From an uncultured Ignavibacteria bacterium (lineage in GTDB: Bacteria; Bacteroidota; Ignavibacteria; Tepidaquicellales; Tepidaquicellaceae), in NCBI GenBank assembly GCA_937924675.1, contig CALEVL010000147.1:1-5408 (forward strand): 5,408 nucleotides of DNA, in the 5' to 3' direction. Below, in pieces: positions 1 to 5,408 of the stretch. A program made the position numbers and the translations under genes. Positions within the stretch are counted from its first letter, which is position 1. Each line of letters opens with the position of its first letter. The notes under the pieces are model-generated. The model was not told the origin of the DNA, did no database searches, and worked only from the letters and a program-made list of their open reading frames with translations.

Positions 1-13
1 GTAGTTTATCTGA

Positions 14-61
14 ACTGTTGGATTCGATCTGACAGTAACTGATCTTAAATTTCCCAACAGT
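14..61. repeat. 8-bp inverted repeat in the leader region
   Basis: ACTGTTGG at 14-21 is exactly complementary to CCAACAGT at 54-61, with 32 bases between the arms. A smaller palindrome, CAGT-A-ACTG, sits at 33-41 inside the spacer. No T-run follows, so this does not look like an intrinsic terminator for an upstream gene. It could be an operator-like element, a structured leader RNA, or chance. Confidence 0.4.
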
Positions 62-96
62 AATCTCATAAGGATTTACGCAATCAATGTAATGAA

Positions 97-127
97 TTGT
101 AATACTGCACCTGCAAAGTTAAATTTT
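97..127 (+). promoter_or_regulatory. Candidate Bacteroidota-type promoter for the GH16 gene
   Basis: TTG at 97-99 is followed by a 20-nt spacer and TAAATTTT at 120-127, close to the Bacteroidota -7 consensus TAnnTTTG with only the final G missing. A transcript would begin around 132-135 and give a very short 5' leader before the ATG at 145. The same TTG to -7 spacing recurs upstream of the gene at 4038. The region is AT-rich, so chance matches are easy, and the call is tentative. Confidence 0.3.
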
Positions 128-144
128 ACAATTAAAAAACTGTC

Positions 145-972
145 ATGATAAAATCATTTCTACTTGTTTCATTCGCATCACTGTGTCTATTGTTTACAGG
201 CGGAAATGAACCTTCTGATGAAGAAGCTGCCAATTATGAATGGCAAATTACATTTGAAGACCAATTTGATTCTGTTGACAGATCCAAGTGGATATTCAAG
301 CATGACAATGGTGTCCAGACAATATGGTCAAACAAAGAACGTGAATGGTACAAAGAAGAGAATGTTGTAGCAGAAGGAGGAGTGCTTAAACTTATAGCTA
401 AGAAGGAATCCGTGTATGGCAAAGATCCTGAAAGTGAAAAACAGTTTGACTTTACTTCAGGGATGATTTGCAATTCCAAGAGTTTCACACAGGCATATGG
501 CAAATGGGAAATGAAAGTAAGATTTCCTTTCAAGAAAGGATTTTGGCCTGCATTCTTCCTGGTACCGATACAGCGACCGACGCTTCCGGAAGTAGATGTC
601 TTTGAGTATTTCGGCATAAAGGAAAATGAAATTGGTTGCAATCTTCTTTGGGGATTAGACTATCCAAATCCCTCTATGGGAAATGATCCGAAACCTTTCT
701 ACAATGTCAAGGTACACAATTTTACAGGAGATTTTGCCAACCGGTGGATGGTTTGGTCTTGCGAGATCTTTCCTGACAAGATCGTCTGGAAACTTGATGG
801 GAATAAAGTATTCGAATCAACTGAAGGAATTCCGACTGCTCCAATGTACATGATAGCAAACGTTGCTGTTAAGGATCGCCCTGAAAATGACAACAAAGTT
901 GATGAAACAGGTTTGCCATACATAATGGAAATCGACTATGTCAAGATTTACAAAATGGTACCAAAGAATTGA
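145..972 (+). CDS. Exported GH16-family beta-glycanase (laminarinase/glucanase-like)
   Basis: A glycoside hydrolase family 16 enzyme, expected to cleave beta-1,3 or beta-1,4 bonds of a polysaccharide outside the cytoplasm with retention of configuration. Residues 1-20 form a signal peptide or anchor (Lys3, then a hydrophobic stretch), and a short acidic linker follows. The catalytic domain fills about 33-272 with landmarks in family order: FEDQFDS (37-43), NVVAEGGVLKLIA (73-85), YGKWEMKVRFPFKKGFWPAF (118-137), and the active-site strand EVDVFE at 149-154. E149 is the predicted nucleophile, D151 the assisting residue and E154 the acid/base. This ExDxxE form, with an extra residue, is the beta-bulge type of laminarinases and related subfamilies. 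MEIDYVKIY (261-269) is the typical last strand. No carbohydrate-binding module is present. The ATG at 145 gives a clean signal sequence but has no Shine-Dalgarno. It lies 14 bases before a methyltransferase gene, which suggests an operon. Polymer specificity cannot be read from the sequence. Confidence 0.93.
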   Translation: MIKSFLLVSFASLCLLFTGGNEPSDEEAANYEWQITFEDQFDSVDRSKWIFKHDNGVQTIWSNKEREWYKEENVVAEGGVLKLIAKKESVYGKDPESEKQFDFTSGMICNSKSFTQAYGKWEMKVRFPFKKGFWPAFFLVPIQRPTLPEVDVFEYFGIKENEIGCNLLWGLDYPNPSMGNDPKPFYNVKVHNFTGDFANRWMVWSCEIFPDKIVWKLDGNKVFESTEGIPTAPMYMIANVAVKDRPENDNKVDETGLPYIMEIDYVKIYKMVPKN

Positions 973-986
973 TTGAATTCTGAATT

Positions 987-1724
987 TTGCAAACTAATTT
1001 GAATCCGATAATACAGGAAATATTTGAAAAGAGAACCACCCAGTCAGTTGACGGTAAGACTGTAAATGTGCTTGGGCAAATATCTGCTCAAGAGGGTGAA
1101 CTTATCCGCAGATGCATTGAAGAAATAAAGGCTGAAGTCAGTGTTGAAGTCGGGCTGGCTTTCGGAACTTCCGCAATGTTCATCTGCGAATATCTGAAGA
1201 AGACACCGAATACCCGACACTATGTAATGGATCCTTTTCAAATGTATGATGCAAGTTATGGAGGTATCGGACTTAACAACCTTAAGAAATCGGGCTATGG
1301 AGATTTTGTGGAATTCATGGATAAACCTTCACAACTTGCATTACCTGAACTTGAGCAGAGGAAAGTCATAGTTGATTTTGCTTTCATTGACGGCTGGCAT
1401 ACTTTTGATCACACGCTTGTCGATTTCTTCTTCACAGACAGGATACTGAAAAAGGGAGGAATCATTATTCTTGATGATACGGACTGGCCGGCAGTCAAAA
1501 AACTTGTATCCTTCATAAATACAAACCGCAGTTACGAGTTCATTGAAGGAACTCCTCCGAGAACATTCAAGAAAAAATCTTCCGAAAATAAAGGAAGTCC
1601 TTTCACAGCATTGAAAAGCATACTAAGCAACGACACTGAAACGGAAACAACTTACGGTGCAATGGCATTCAGAAAAGTTTCTGATGATTCAAGGAGCTGG
1701 GATCATTATAATGAATTTGCTTAG
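987..1724 (+). CDS. Class I SAM-dependent methyltransferase, Methyltransf_24-like
   Basis: A soluble cytoplasmic methyltransferase of about 245 residues. The SAM-binding loop is VEVGLAFGTSA (53-63), followed by an acidic residue ending the next strand in HYVMDPF (D82). FIDGWHTFDHTLVDF (133-147) carries the Asp-x-x-His signature (D135, H138) seen in the Methyltransf_24/CmcI/TylF-like group, and LKKGGIIILDDTDW (154-167) supplies a DD pair (D163, D164) that in related enzymes can help bind a metal. Such enzymes often O-methylate sugars or small hydroxylated molecules; the substrate here is unknown. The start is unusual: an in-frame stop at 981-983 leaves TTG at 987 (or TTG at 999, or ATT at 984), because the first internal ATG would remove motif I. 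There is no Shine-Dalgarno, and the gene follows the GH16 stop by 14 bases, so translation may depend on ribosomes finishing the gene upstream. The tail after about 195 is polar and may be flexible. Confidence 0.86.
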   Translation: MQTNLNPIIQEIFEKRTTQSVDGKTVNVLGQISAQEGELIRRCIEEIKAEVSVEVGLAFGTSAMFICEYLKKTPNTRHYVMDPFQMYDASYGGIGLNNLKKSGYGDFVEFMDKPSQLALPELEQRKVIVDFAFIDGWHTFDHTLVDFFFTDRILKKGGIIILDDTDWPAVKKLVSFINTNRSYEFIEGTPPRTFKKKSSENKGSPFTALKSILSNDTETETTYGAMAFRKVSDDSRSWDHYNEFA

Positions 1725-1788
1725 AAGTGATAGCATATTATCGCACACCAATATTGTTCCAGGTCAGAACTCTTCTTAAGTGTTTTCA

Positions 1789-3192
1789 ATGAAGGATCGG
1801 ATAAGACAAGAGATGGATCAAATTGCTCCTGACAGGAGCAGATTGATCCGCAACAATTCCTACTACTATGAAAGACTGCTAAAATTCCTCATGTTCAACA
1901 TTCCCGAAGGCAAAAGCATAATCGAGATTGGTTGCGGCAACGGTTTTCTTCTCAAACATCTCAAGCCGTCAAGAGCTGTCGGAGTTGACTTCTCATCTGC
2001 AATGATAAAACACGCAAGAGAGCAGAATCCTGATTATGAATTCCACATCATGGATGCGGAGACTCTTGAGATCAGCGAGAAATTCGATTACGTAATAATC
2101 TCAGATACGATAGGATATCTTGAAGACGTGCAAAAAGTATTTGAGAATGTTCAGAAGCTCTGTCATTCGAAAACGCGGATCATCATCACGTACATAAATT
2201 TTCTGTGGCTTCCTGTTTTGTCATTGGCAGAACTACTGGGACTCAAGATGAAAGCCAGCAGAAACAATTGGATGAACATTCGCGACATATCAAATCTTCT
2301 CAGCATTGCCGGATTTGAAGAGATACGCTCGGGAAAGATGACACTCCTGCCGGTGGGAATACCCGTGCTATCAAACTTCATAAATGACTATCCCGCAAAT
2401 CTTCCTCTGATAAATAGTCTTTGCCTGATGTCGTTCATTATATCAAAACCTTTGACAGTCAGGGTGGAGGACAAGTCTGTAAGCATTGTAGTGCCGGCCA
2501 GGAATGAGAAAGGCAACATCGAGCATATCGTTAGAAGAATTCCCCTGATGGGAAAAGTGACGGAAGTGGTTTTTGTTGAAGGGCATTCGGATGACAAAAC
2601 GTTTGAAGAAATTCAGAGAGTATGCAGTTCATACTCCGGTCCATTGAAGCTCAAGAGTTTTATCCAGGAAGGCAAAGGCAAGGCAGACGCAGTGCGCAAG
2701 GGTTATGCGGAATCAAGCGGAGACATACTAATGATACTTGATGCTGACATGACCGTTCCCCCGGAAGATCTTACTAAGTTTTACGATTGCCTTATAAATG
2801 GGCGTGGAGAATTTCTAAACGGTTCACGTCTGATCTATCCGTTGGAGAAGGATGCAATGAGAACATTGAATATGATTGGCAACAAATTTTTTTCAGTGAT
2901 GTTCTCATGGATTTTGAATCAGAACATTAAGGACACACTGTGCGGGACAAAAGTCTTCACGAGATCAGATTACGAAAAAATAAAGTCAGCAAAGAGTTAT
3001 CTCGGAGACTTTGATCCTTTCGGAGATTTTGACCTGATATTCGGTGCAGCGAAGTCGAATTTGAAATTCAGAGAGATCCCCATCAGATATAAGGCAAGGG
3101 TTTACGGAGAGACAAACATATCCCGCTTCAAGCACGGTTGGCTGCTTTTGAAGATGACATTTTATGCCATGAATAAATTCAAGTTCATCTGA
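1789..3192 (+). CDS. Bifunctional SAM methyltransferase / family-2 glycosyltransferase fusion
   Basis: Two enzymes in one reading frame; numbering is from the ATG at 1789 (467 residues). The N-terminal half is a class I methyltransferase: IIEIGCGNG (44-52) is the SAM loop, VGVDFSSAMI places acidic D67, HIMDAETL gives D89, and FDYVIISDTIGYLED is the motif II region. A stretch at about 135-220 with several hydrophobic segments links to a GT2 domain of the DPM1-like type (bacterial dolichyl-phosphate-mannose-synthase relatives). This begins VSIVVPARNE (231-240), has the DxD-type DAD at 318-320, TLCGTKVF (383-390), GDFD (412-415) and YGETN near the C-terminus. The GT domain would transfer a sugar from a nucleotide sugar, perhaps to a polyprenyl phosphate. 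No C-terminal GtrA-like membrane domain is present. The usual VDDGS position reads VEGHS (E265). A GTG at 1780, directly after an in-frame TAA at 1777-1779, is an alternative start adding three residues. There is no Shine-Dalgarno. The gene overlaps the next one by one base. Confidence 0.92.
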   Translation: MKDRIRQEMDQIAPDRSRLIRNNSYYYERLLKFLMFNIPEGKSIIEIGCGNGFLLKHLKPSRAVGVDFSSAMIKHAREQNPDYEFHIMDAETLEISEKFDYVIISDTIGYLEDVQKVFENVQKLCHSKTRIIITYINFLWLPVLSLAELLGLKMKASRNNWMNIRDISNLLSIAGFEEIRSGKMTLLPVGIPVLSNFINDYPANLPLINSLCLMSFIISKPLTVRVEDKSVSIVVPARNEKGNIEHIVRRIPLMGKVTEVVFVEGHSDDKTFEEIQRVCSSYSGPLKLKSFIQEGKGKADAVRKGYAESSGDILMILDADMTVPPEDLTKFYDCLINGRGEFLNGSRLIYPLEKDAMRTLNMIGNKFFSVMFSWILNQNIKDTLCGTKVFTRSDYEKIKSAKSYLGDFDPFGDFDLIFGAAKSNLKFREIPIRYKARVYGETNISRFKHGWLLLKMTFYAMNKFKFI

Positions 3193-3920
3193 TGGAAGAC
3201 GATAAACTGCAGAAGCATCGCGACATTTGGAAAAAGAAAAAGATACTGCGTGATATTTATGAAGAGTGGTACCGGATGATAATTTCTGATCTCAGCAAAG
3301 TTGAAGGACCCACTGTTGAGCTTGGTGCCGGCATCGGCAACTTCAAAGAGTTCTGCCCACAGGCAATTTCTGCTGACATTGAGAAGCGCGACTGGCTTGA
3401 CATGACATTTGATGCACATGAAATGCCTTTTGACAATTCCAGTGTTGCAAACTTAGTTATGGTCGATGTGCTTCATCATCTTGCCGATCCAGTAAGATTT
3501 CTGCATGAAGCTTCCAGAGTTCTGAAGAGCGGAGGAAGACTGATAATGCTTGAGCCTTTTCCCTCTCCATTCTCACAAGTAGTTTACAAGCTTTTCCATC
3601 CTGAGCCGTTTTTATATGACATAGATTATTTCAGTGAGCAGAAAGTGAAGGAAAAACATCCGTGGGATTCAAATCAGGCAATACCTTATCTGATCTTTTA
3701 CAAGCACCTGGACAAATTCAATGAGGAATTCAGCAATTCTTTCAGTATTTTGAAAAAGGAAAAACTTAGTTACATACTCTATCCGGCATCGGGAGGGTTT
3801 GAGAATCCGTCAATGATTCCTCAAACAATGATTCCATTATTCAAAGGAATTGAGAAAGCGGTTTCACCTTTCGGTTCGTTGGTGGCATTCAGGGCTTACA
3901 TTTGCCTTGAACAAATTTAG
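3192..3920 (+). CDS. Class I SAM-dependent methyltransferase, Methyltransf_11-like
   Basis: A 242-residue cytoplasmic methyltransferase. After a charged N-terminal helix (KHRDIWKKKK) comes the SAM loop VELGAGIGNF (42-51), an acidic residue in SADIEK (D62), FDAHEMPFDNSS (73-84, D74 likely near the adenine), VDVLHHLADP (91-100) and LKSGGRLIMLEP (111-122). This order is typical of Methyltransf_11 proteins. The C-terminal half (about 123-242) contains FHPEPF and the Pro- and Phe-rich SYILYPASGGF, and probably forms the substrate cap; it gives no substrate clue. The ATG at 3192 shares its A with the TGA of the preceding fusion gene (TGATG), so translational coupling is likely and no Shine-Dalgarno is needed. 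It probably acts in the same pathway as the fusion protein. It differs clearly in sequence from the other methyltransferase domains nearby, so recent tandem duplication is not evident. Confidence 0.91.
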   Translation: MEDDKLQKHRDIWKKKKILRDIYEEWYRMIISDLSKVEGPTVELGAGIGNFKEFCPQAISADIEKRDWLDMTFDAHEMPFDNSSVANLVMVDVLHHLADPVRFLHEASRVLKSGGRLIMLEPFPSPFSQVVYKLFHPEPFLYDIDYFSEQKVKEKHPWDSNQAIPYLIFYKHLDKFNEEFSNSFSILKKEKLSYILYPASGGFENPSMIPQTMIPLFKGIEKAVSPFGSLVAFRAYICLEQI

Positions 3921-3934
3921 ATAAAATATTTTAT
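3921..3934. repeat. 14-bp AT-only palindrome after the operon
   Basis: ATAAAATATTTTAT is a perfect palindrome starting directly after the stop codon of the third methyltransferase gene. It contains no G or C and no loop, so a hairpin would be weak and a terminator role is doubtful. It may be a protein-binding site or simply low-complexity AT-rich spacer. Confidence 0.35.
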
Positions 3935-3982
3935 ATCGAACAAAATCAGAAATTGCAGAATATTTCAAAAAGTAAAAATAGA

Positions 3983-4012
3983 TTGAAAATCATTCTCCAA
4001 TTCAATAATTTG
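3983..4012 (+). promoter_or_regulatory. Candidate Bacteroidota-type promoter for the secreted-protein gene
   Basis: TTGAAA starts at 3983; 20 nt after its TTG, TAATTTG (4006-4012) resembles the TAnnTTTG box but is one base shorter. The transcript would start near 4018, about 20 nt before the ATG at 4038. The 117-nt gap separating this gene from the operon upstream fits an independent promoter. The spacing equals that of the candidate at 97-127. The AT-rich background keeps confidence low. Confidence 0.3.
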
Positions 4013-4034
4013 CTTCAATCAAATTAAATCATAA

Positions 4035-4051
4035 TTGATGAAAATCATCAA
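4035..4051 (+). repeat. Inverted repeat spanning the start codon at 4038
   Basis: TTGATGA (4035-4041) and TCATCAA (4045-4051) are perfect complements separated by AAA. In the mRNA this could fold into a seven-pair hairpin with a three-base loop that buries the AUG at 4038. The arms are AT-rich, so the fold would be only moderately stable; it may reflect the Met-Lys-Ile-Ile codons rather than selection. Confidence 0.4.
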
Positions 4052-4808
4052 ATCAATCCTAACTGTAGGATTAGTAATGTTATGCATTTTTGCATCTTCC
4101 TTTGTTTCAGTTGCCGGAAATGTATATCAAGTCATTAATCTGAAAGATGACGGATCTGGAACAATAAAGCTTAGCTATAGTGCAGATAATAAAATGCTTC
4201 AGAAATTCAAGTTTATTCTGGGCAATTATCCGTTCACTGAGAAGCTTGCAAAGGAATACTTCTCTTCACAAAACACAACTGTTCAAAATGCAAAACTTAA
4301 TTTCGATATAAAGGATTCGACATATTTCATGACTCTTGAAATTGACTTTAAGAATATTAACAAGATCAATCAAGCAAAAGGGTTTTCGGGCATTGTTGCA
4401 AGATGGTTTGGGACTGATACAGGAGCTGTCTTTAACTATACAATTCTTGCAGGTAAATCAACTATTGAGTACCTTGACCCTCAGTCGTATATCGTTAATT
4501 TCGAGAATTCGGTAAAATCCACAAATGGTGTTAAGACTGATAAGAACGTGACGTGGGGAAATAGAACATCAAAGAACACTAATTTCTCAAAGGACCAAAC
4601 CATGGCTGCAAGCACAAGCGGTTCAGTTCCGAAGAGTCTTGATACGACTCCGGGCTCGCCTATGAGCCAGGAACAGAAGACTGCCGGGAAGGATGAGAAA
4701 CAAGTTGAGAAGTCGGAAAAATCCTGCGGATTGTTTGGATTTGAGCTGCCATTAATTCTTCTGGCGGGTTATGTATTTTCTTTGACTTCGAAAAGAAGAA
4801 AGTCTTGA
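4038..4808 (+). CDS. Secreted protein of unknown function with a sorting-type C-terminal tail
   Basis: I do not recognise a named family. The 256-residue product has a clear signal peptide (Lys2, hydrophobic 7-24, likely cleavage near SVAG at 24-27). A beta-rich domain of about 28-155 follows, opening with VYQVINLKDDGSGTIKLSYS and containing a FTGT-like stretch at about 124-127 (ARWFGTDTGAVF). A low-complexity Ser/Thr/Lys/Glu linker occupies about 160-229. The end is three-part: C230-G-L-F-G-F-E, a hydrophobic segment (about 236-249), then basic KRRKS. That layout resembles Cys-containing C-terminal sorting signals such as MYXO-CTERM, where the tail is cut and the protein anchored; a plain C-terminal membrane anchor is the alternative. 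The ATG at 4038 is preferred over the adjacent TTG at 4035 because it gives the usual MKxI signal start. There is no lipobox. It stands alone between a candidate promoter and a strong terminator, so its link to the glycan genes is uncertain. Confidence 0.85.
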   Translation: MKIIKSILTVGLVMLCIFASSFVSVAGNVYQVINLKDDGSGTIKLSYSADNKMLQKFKFILGNYPFTEKLAKEYFSSQNTTVQNAKLNFDIKDSTYFMTLEIDFKNINKINQAKGFSGIVARWFGTDTGAVFNYTILAGKSTIEYLDPQSYIVNFENSVKSTNGVKTDKNVTWGNRTSKNTNFSKDQTMAASTSGSVPKSLDTTPGSPMSQEQKTAGKDEKQVEKSEKSCGLFGFELPLILLAGYVFSLTSKRRKS

Positions 4809-4832
4809 TGTAATAAACTGAAATTAACAAAG

Positions 4833-4870
4833 AACCCTGATATTCCAGAAGAATGTCAGGGTTTTTTCTT
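4833..4870 (+). terminator. Intrinsic terminator, possibly bidirectional
   Basis: AACCCTGA (4833-4840) pairs with TCAGGGTT (4856-4863), and the stem continues through a T-G wobble and ATTC/GAAT to give 13 pairs around the loop CAGAA (4846-4850). TTTTTT (4862-4867), then C and more T, follows on the plus strand, which is classic rho-independent architecture 24 bases after the stop of the secreted-protein gene. Read from the other strand, the stem is followed by TTCTTTG, a weaker T-rich tail, so it could also stop transcription of the converging methyltransferase gene. Confidence 0.9.
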
Positions 4871-4946
4871 TTATCATGAGTAAATATTCTGACTGCAATC
4901 AGATGTAACAAAAAATGTAATGCAAATTTCTAAATTGCCGGTAGAT

Positions 4947-5408
4947 CTAAGATTCAGTTCTTCTCCAGCAACAATTGTATGATACCGGTCTGCCAAATTC
5001 TTCATAAGTCTTTCCTGTTGTAATTTTCCAGGCCCTGTCAAAGTACTTCTTTGCCATTAAAAATAGATCCGGGTCTCTGTTAAGGCTAAGCAAAGGAATG
5101 AACTTGTTCATCGTTCCGGCATTTTCAAAGAAGAACGGCATTATCTCGTTTGTCCATGCATAATCATCCTGAAGTATTACGTCAATGCAATGAACTGAAT
5201 ATCCTCCGGGTTTCAAAACTCGGTTTATGTCTTTCAGAATATTTTTGTAAGTTTCTGGATCATTTTGCGGAACATGCTCCAAAGTTGAAATGGAAAACAC
5301 AAGATCAAAATATTTGTCAGGAAGTTCGTCATTAAAATTGCCCATATAATCATAAACTAAGCGGAAACCGGTAGTATCAATATCTGTTGGTCCGTTTCCA
5401 ACTCCTTC
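4947..5408 (-). CDS. SAM-dependent methyltransferase, 5' end outside the window
   Basis: The minus-strand frame stays open from its TAG (complement of 4947-4949) to the window edge, giving the last 153 residues of a longer protein. It should not be started at the internal ATG (complement of 5343-5345), because upstream codons read EGVGNGPTD without a stop. In related methyltransferases that stretch follows the second strand, so the SAM loop itself is presumably just beyond the edge. Visible parts are DKYFDLVFSISTLEHVPQ (motif II and following helix, with the typical LEHV) and INRVLKPGGYSVHCIDV (the Gly-Gly turn after helix E). The C-terminal third, including FFENAG and a closing CCWRR, probably forms part of the substrate cap. 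Its target is unknown. It converges with the secreted-protein gene and belongs to a different transcript from the plus-strand operon, although the same type of pathway is plausible. Confidence 0.88.
   Translation of the reverse strand, partial: EGVGNGPTDIDTTGFRLVYDYMGNFNDELPDKYFDLVFSISTLEHVPQNDPETYKNILKDINRVLKPGGYSVHCIDVILQDDYAWTNEIMPFFFENAGTMNKFIPLLSLNRDPDLFLMAKKYFDRAWKITTGKTYEEFGRPVSYNCCWRRTES

Noticed and set aside
1..42. Tail of an upstream gene (frames ending at 30-32 or 40-42)
   Set aside because: Two frames are open from the edge for about ten codons each, which is too short to choose between them or to support a gene.
145..204. GH16 protein as a lipoprotein
   Set aside because: The only early Cys (residue 14, in ASLC) has Leu at -1 and lies inside the hydrophobic core, so it does not form a lipobox.
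234..641. Long open minus-strand frame opposite the GH16 gene
   Set aside because: It lies entirely inside a gene with a clear catalytic motif, its translation shows no domain, and its composition is what an antisense frame would give.
1727..1744. Possible hairpin GTGATA / TATCGC after the first methyltransferase
   Set aside because: There are six pairs including a G-T wobble and no T-tract. The short 55-64 base gap fits continued transcription into the fusion gene.
3162..3419. Open minus-strand frame across the junction of the fusion gene and the third methyltransferase
   Set aside because: Both plus-strand genes are supported by motifs on either side of the junction, and this frame shows nothing recognisable.
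4888..4903. Small hairpin TCTGA-CTGCAA-TCAGA as a terminator for the minus-strand gene
   Set aside because: There are only five pairs, and no T-run follows in the minus-strand direction. The 13-pair stem at 4833-4863 is the better terminator.
5150..5335. Small plus-strand frame opposite the partial methyltransferase
   Set aside because: The minus-strand reading has LEHV and LKPGG motifs; the plus-strand product has no signal or domain.
1..5408. Defence system, mobile element, CRISPR array or RNA gene
   Set aside because: I found no regularly spaced repeats, transposase or integrase motifs, nuclease or ATPase motifs, or tRNA/rRNA signatures on either strand.

Overview
The window looks like part of a Gram-negative chromosome, moderately AT-rich and without recognisable Shine-Dalgarno sequences in front of its genes. 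That, two candidate promoters of the Bacteroidota type (TTG, 20-nt gap, TAnnTTTG-like box) and the look of the exported protein at 4038-4808 suggest the Bacteroidota/Ignavibacteria side of the FCB group. This placement is inference; no marker gene is present.

Layout: an untranslated leader (1-144) with an 8-bp inverted repeat and a candidate promoter leads into a tightly spaced plus-strand run of four genes. These are an exported GH16 beta-glycanase (145-972), a Methyltransf_24-like SAM methyltransferase with a TTG start (987-1724), a bifunctional methyltransferase/family-2 glycosyltransferase fusion (1789-3192), and a third SAM methyltransferase (3192-3920) that overlaps the fusion gene by one base (TGATG). 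After an AT-rich gap with a second candidate promoter comes a separate gene (4038-4808). It encodes an unrecognised secreted protein whose C-terminus (Cys-Gly motif, hydrophobic helix, basic end) resembles a protein-sorting tail. A strong hairpin terminator (4833-4870) closes it. On the minus strand, converging on that terminator, is the 3' part of a fourth methyltransferase (4947 to the window edge).

How they may work together: one glycosyltransferase domain of the dolichyl-phosphate-mannose-synthase type, several small-molecule methyltransferases and a secreted glycan hydrolase is the composition expected of a surface- or exo-polysaccharide locus, or of a glycolipid decoration locus. The methyltransferases would modify sugars or lipid-linked intermediates and the GH16 enzyme would trim or remodel a glycan outside the cytoplasm. 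No transporter, polymerase or sugar-nucleotide enzyme lies in the window, so the pathway is not proven. I see no RNA gene, CRISPR array, transposase, integrase or phage gene. The most interesting items are the methyltransferase-GT2 fusion and the secreted protein with the sorting-like tail.
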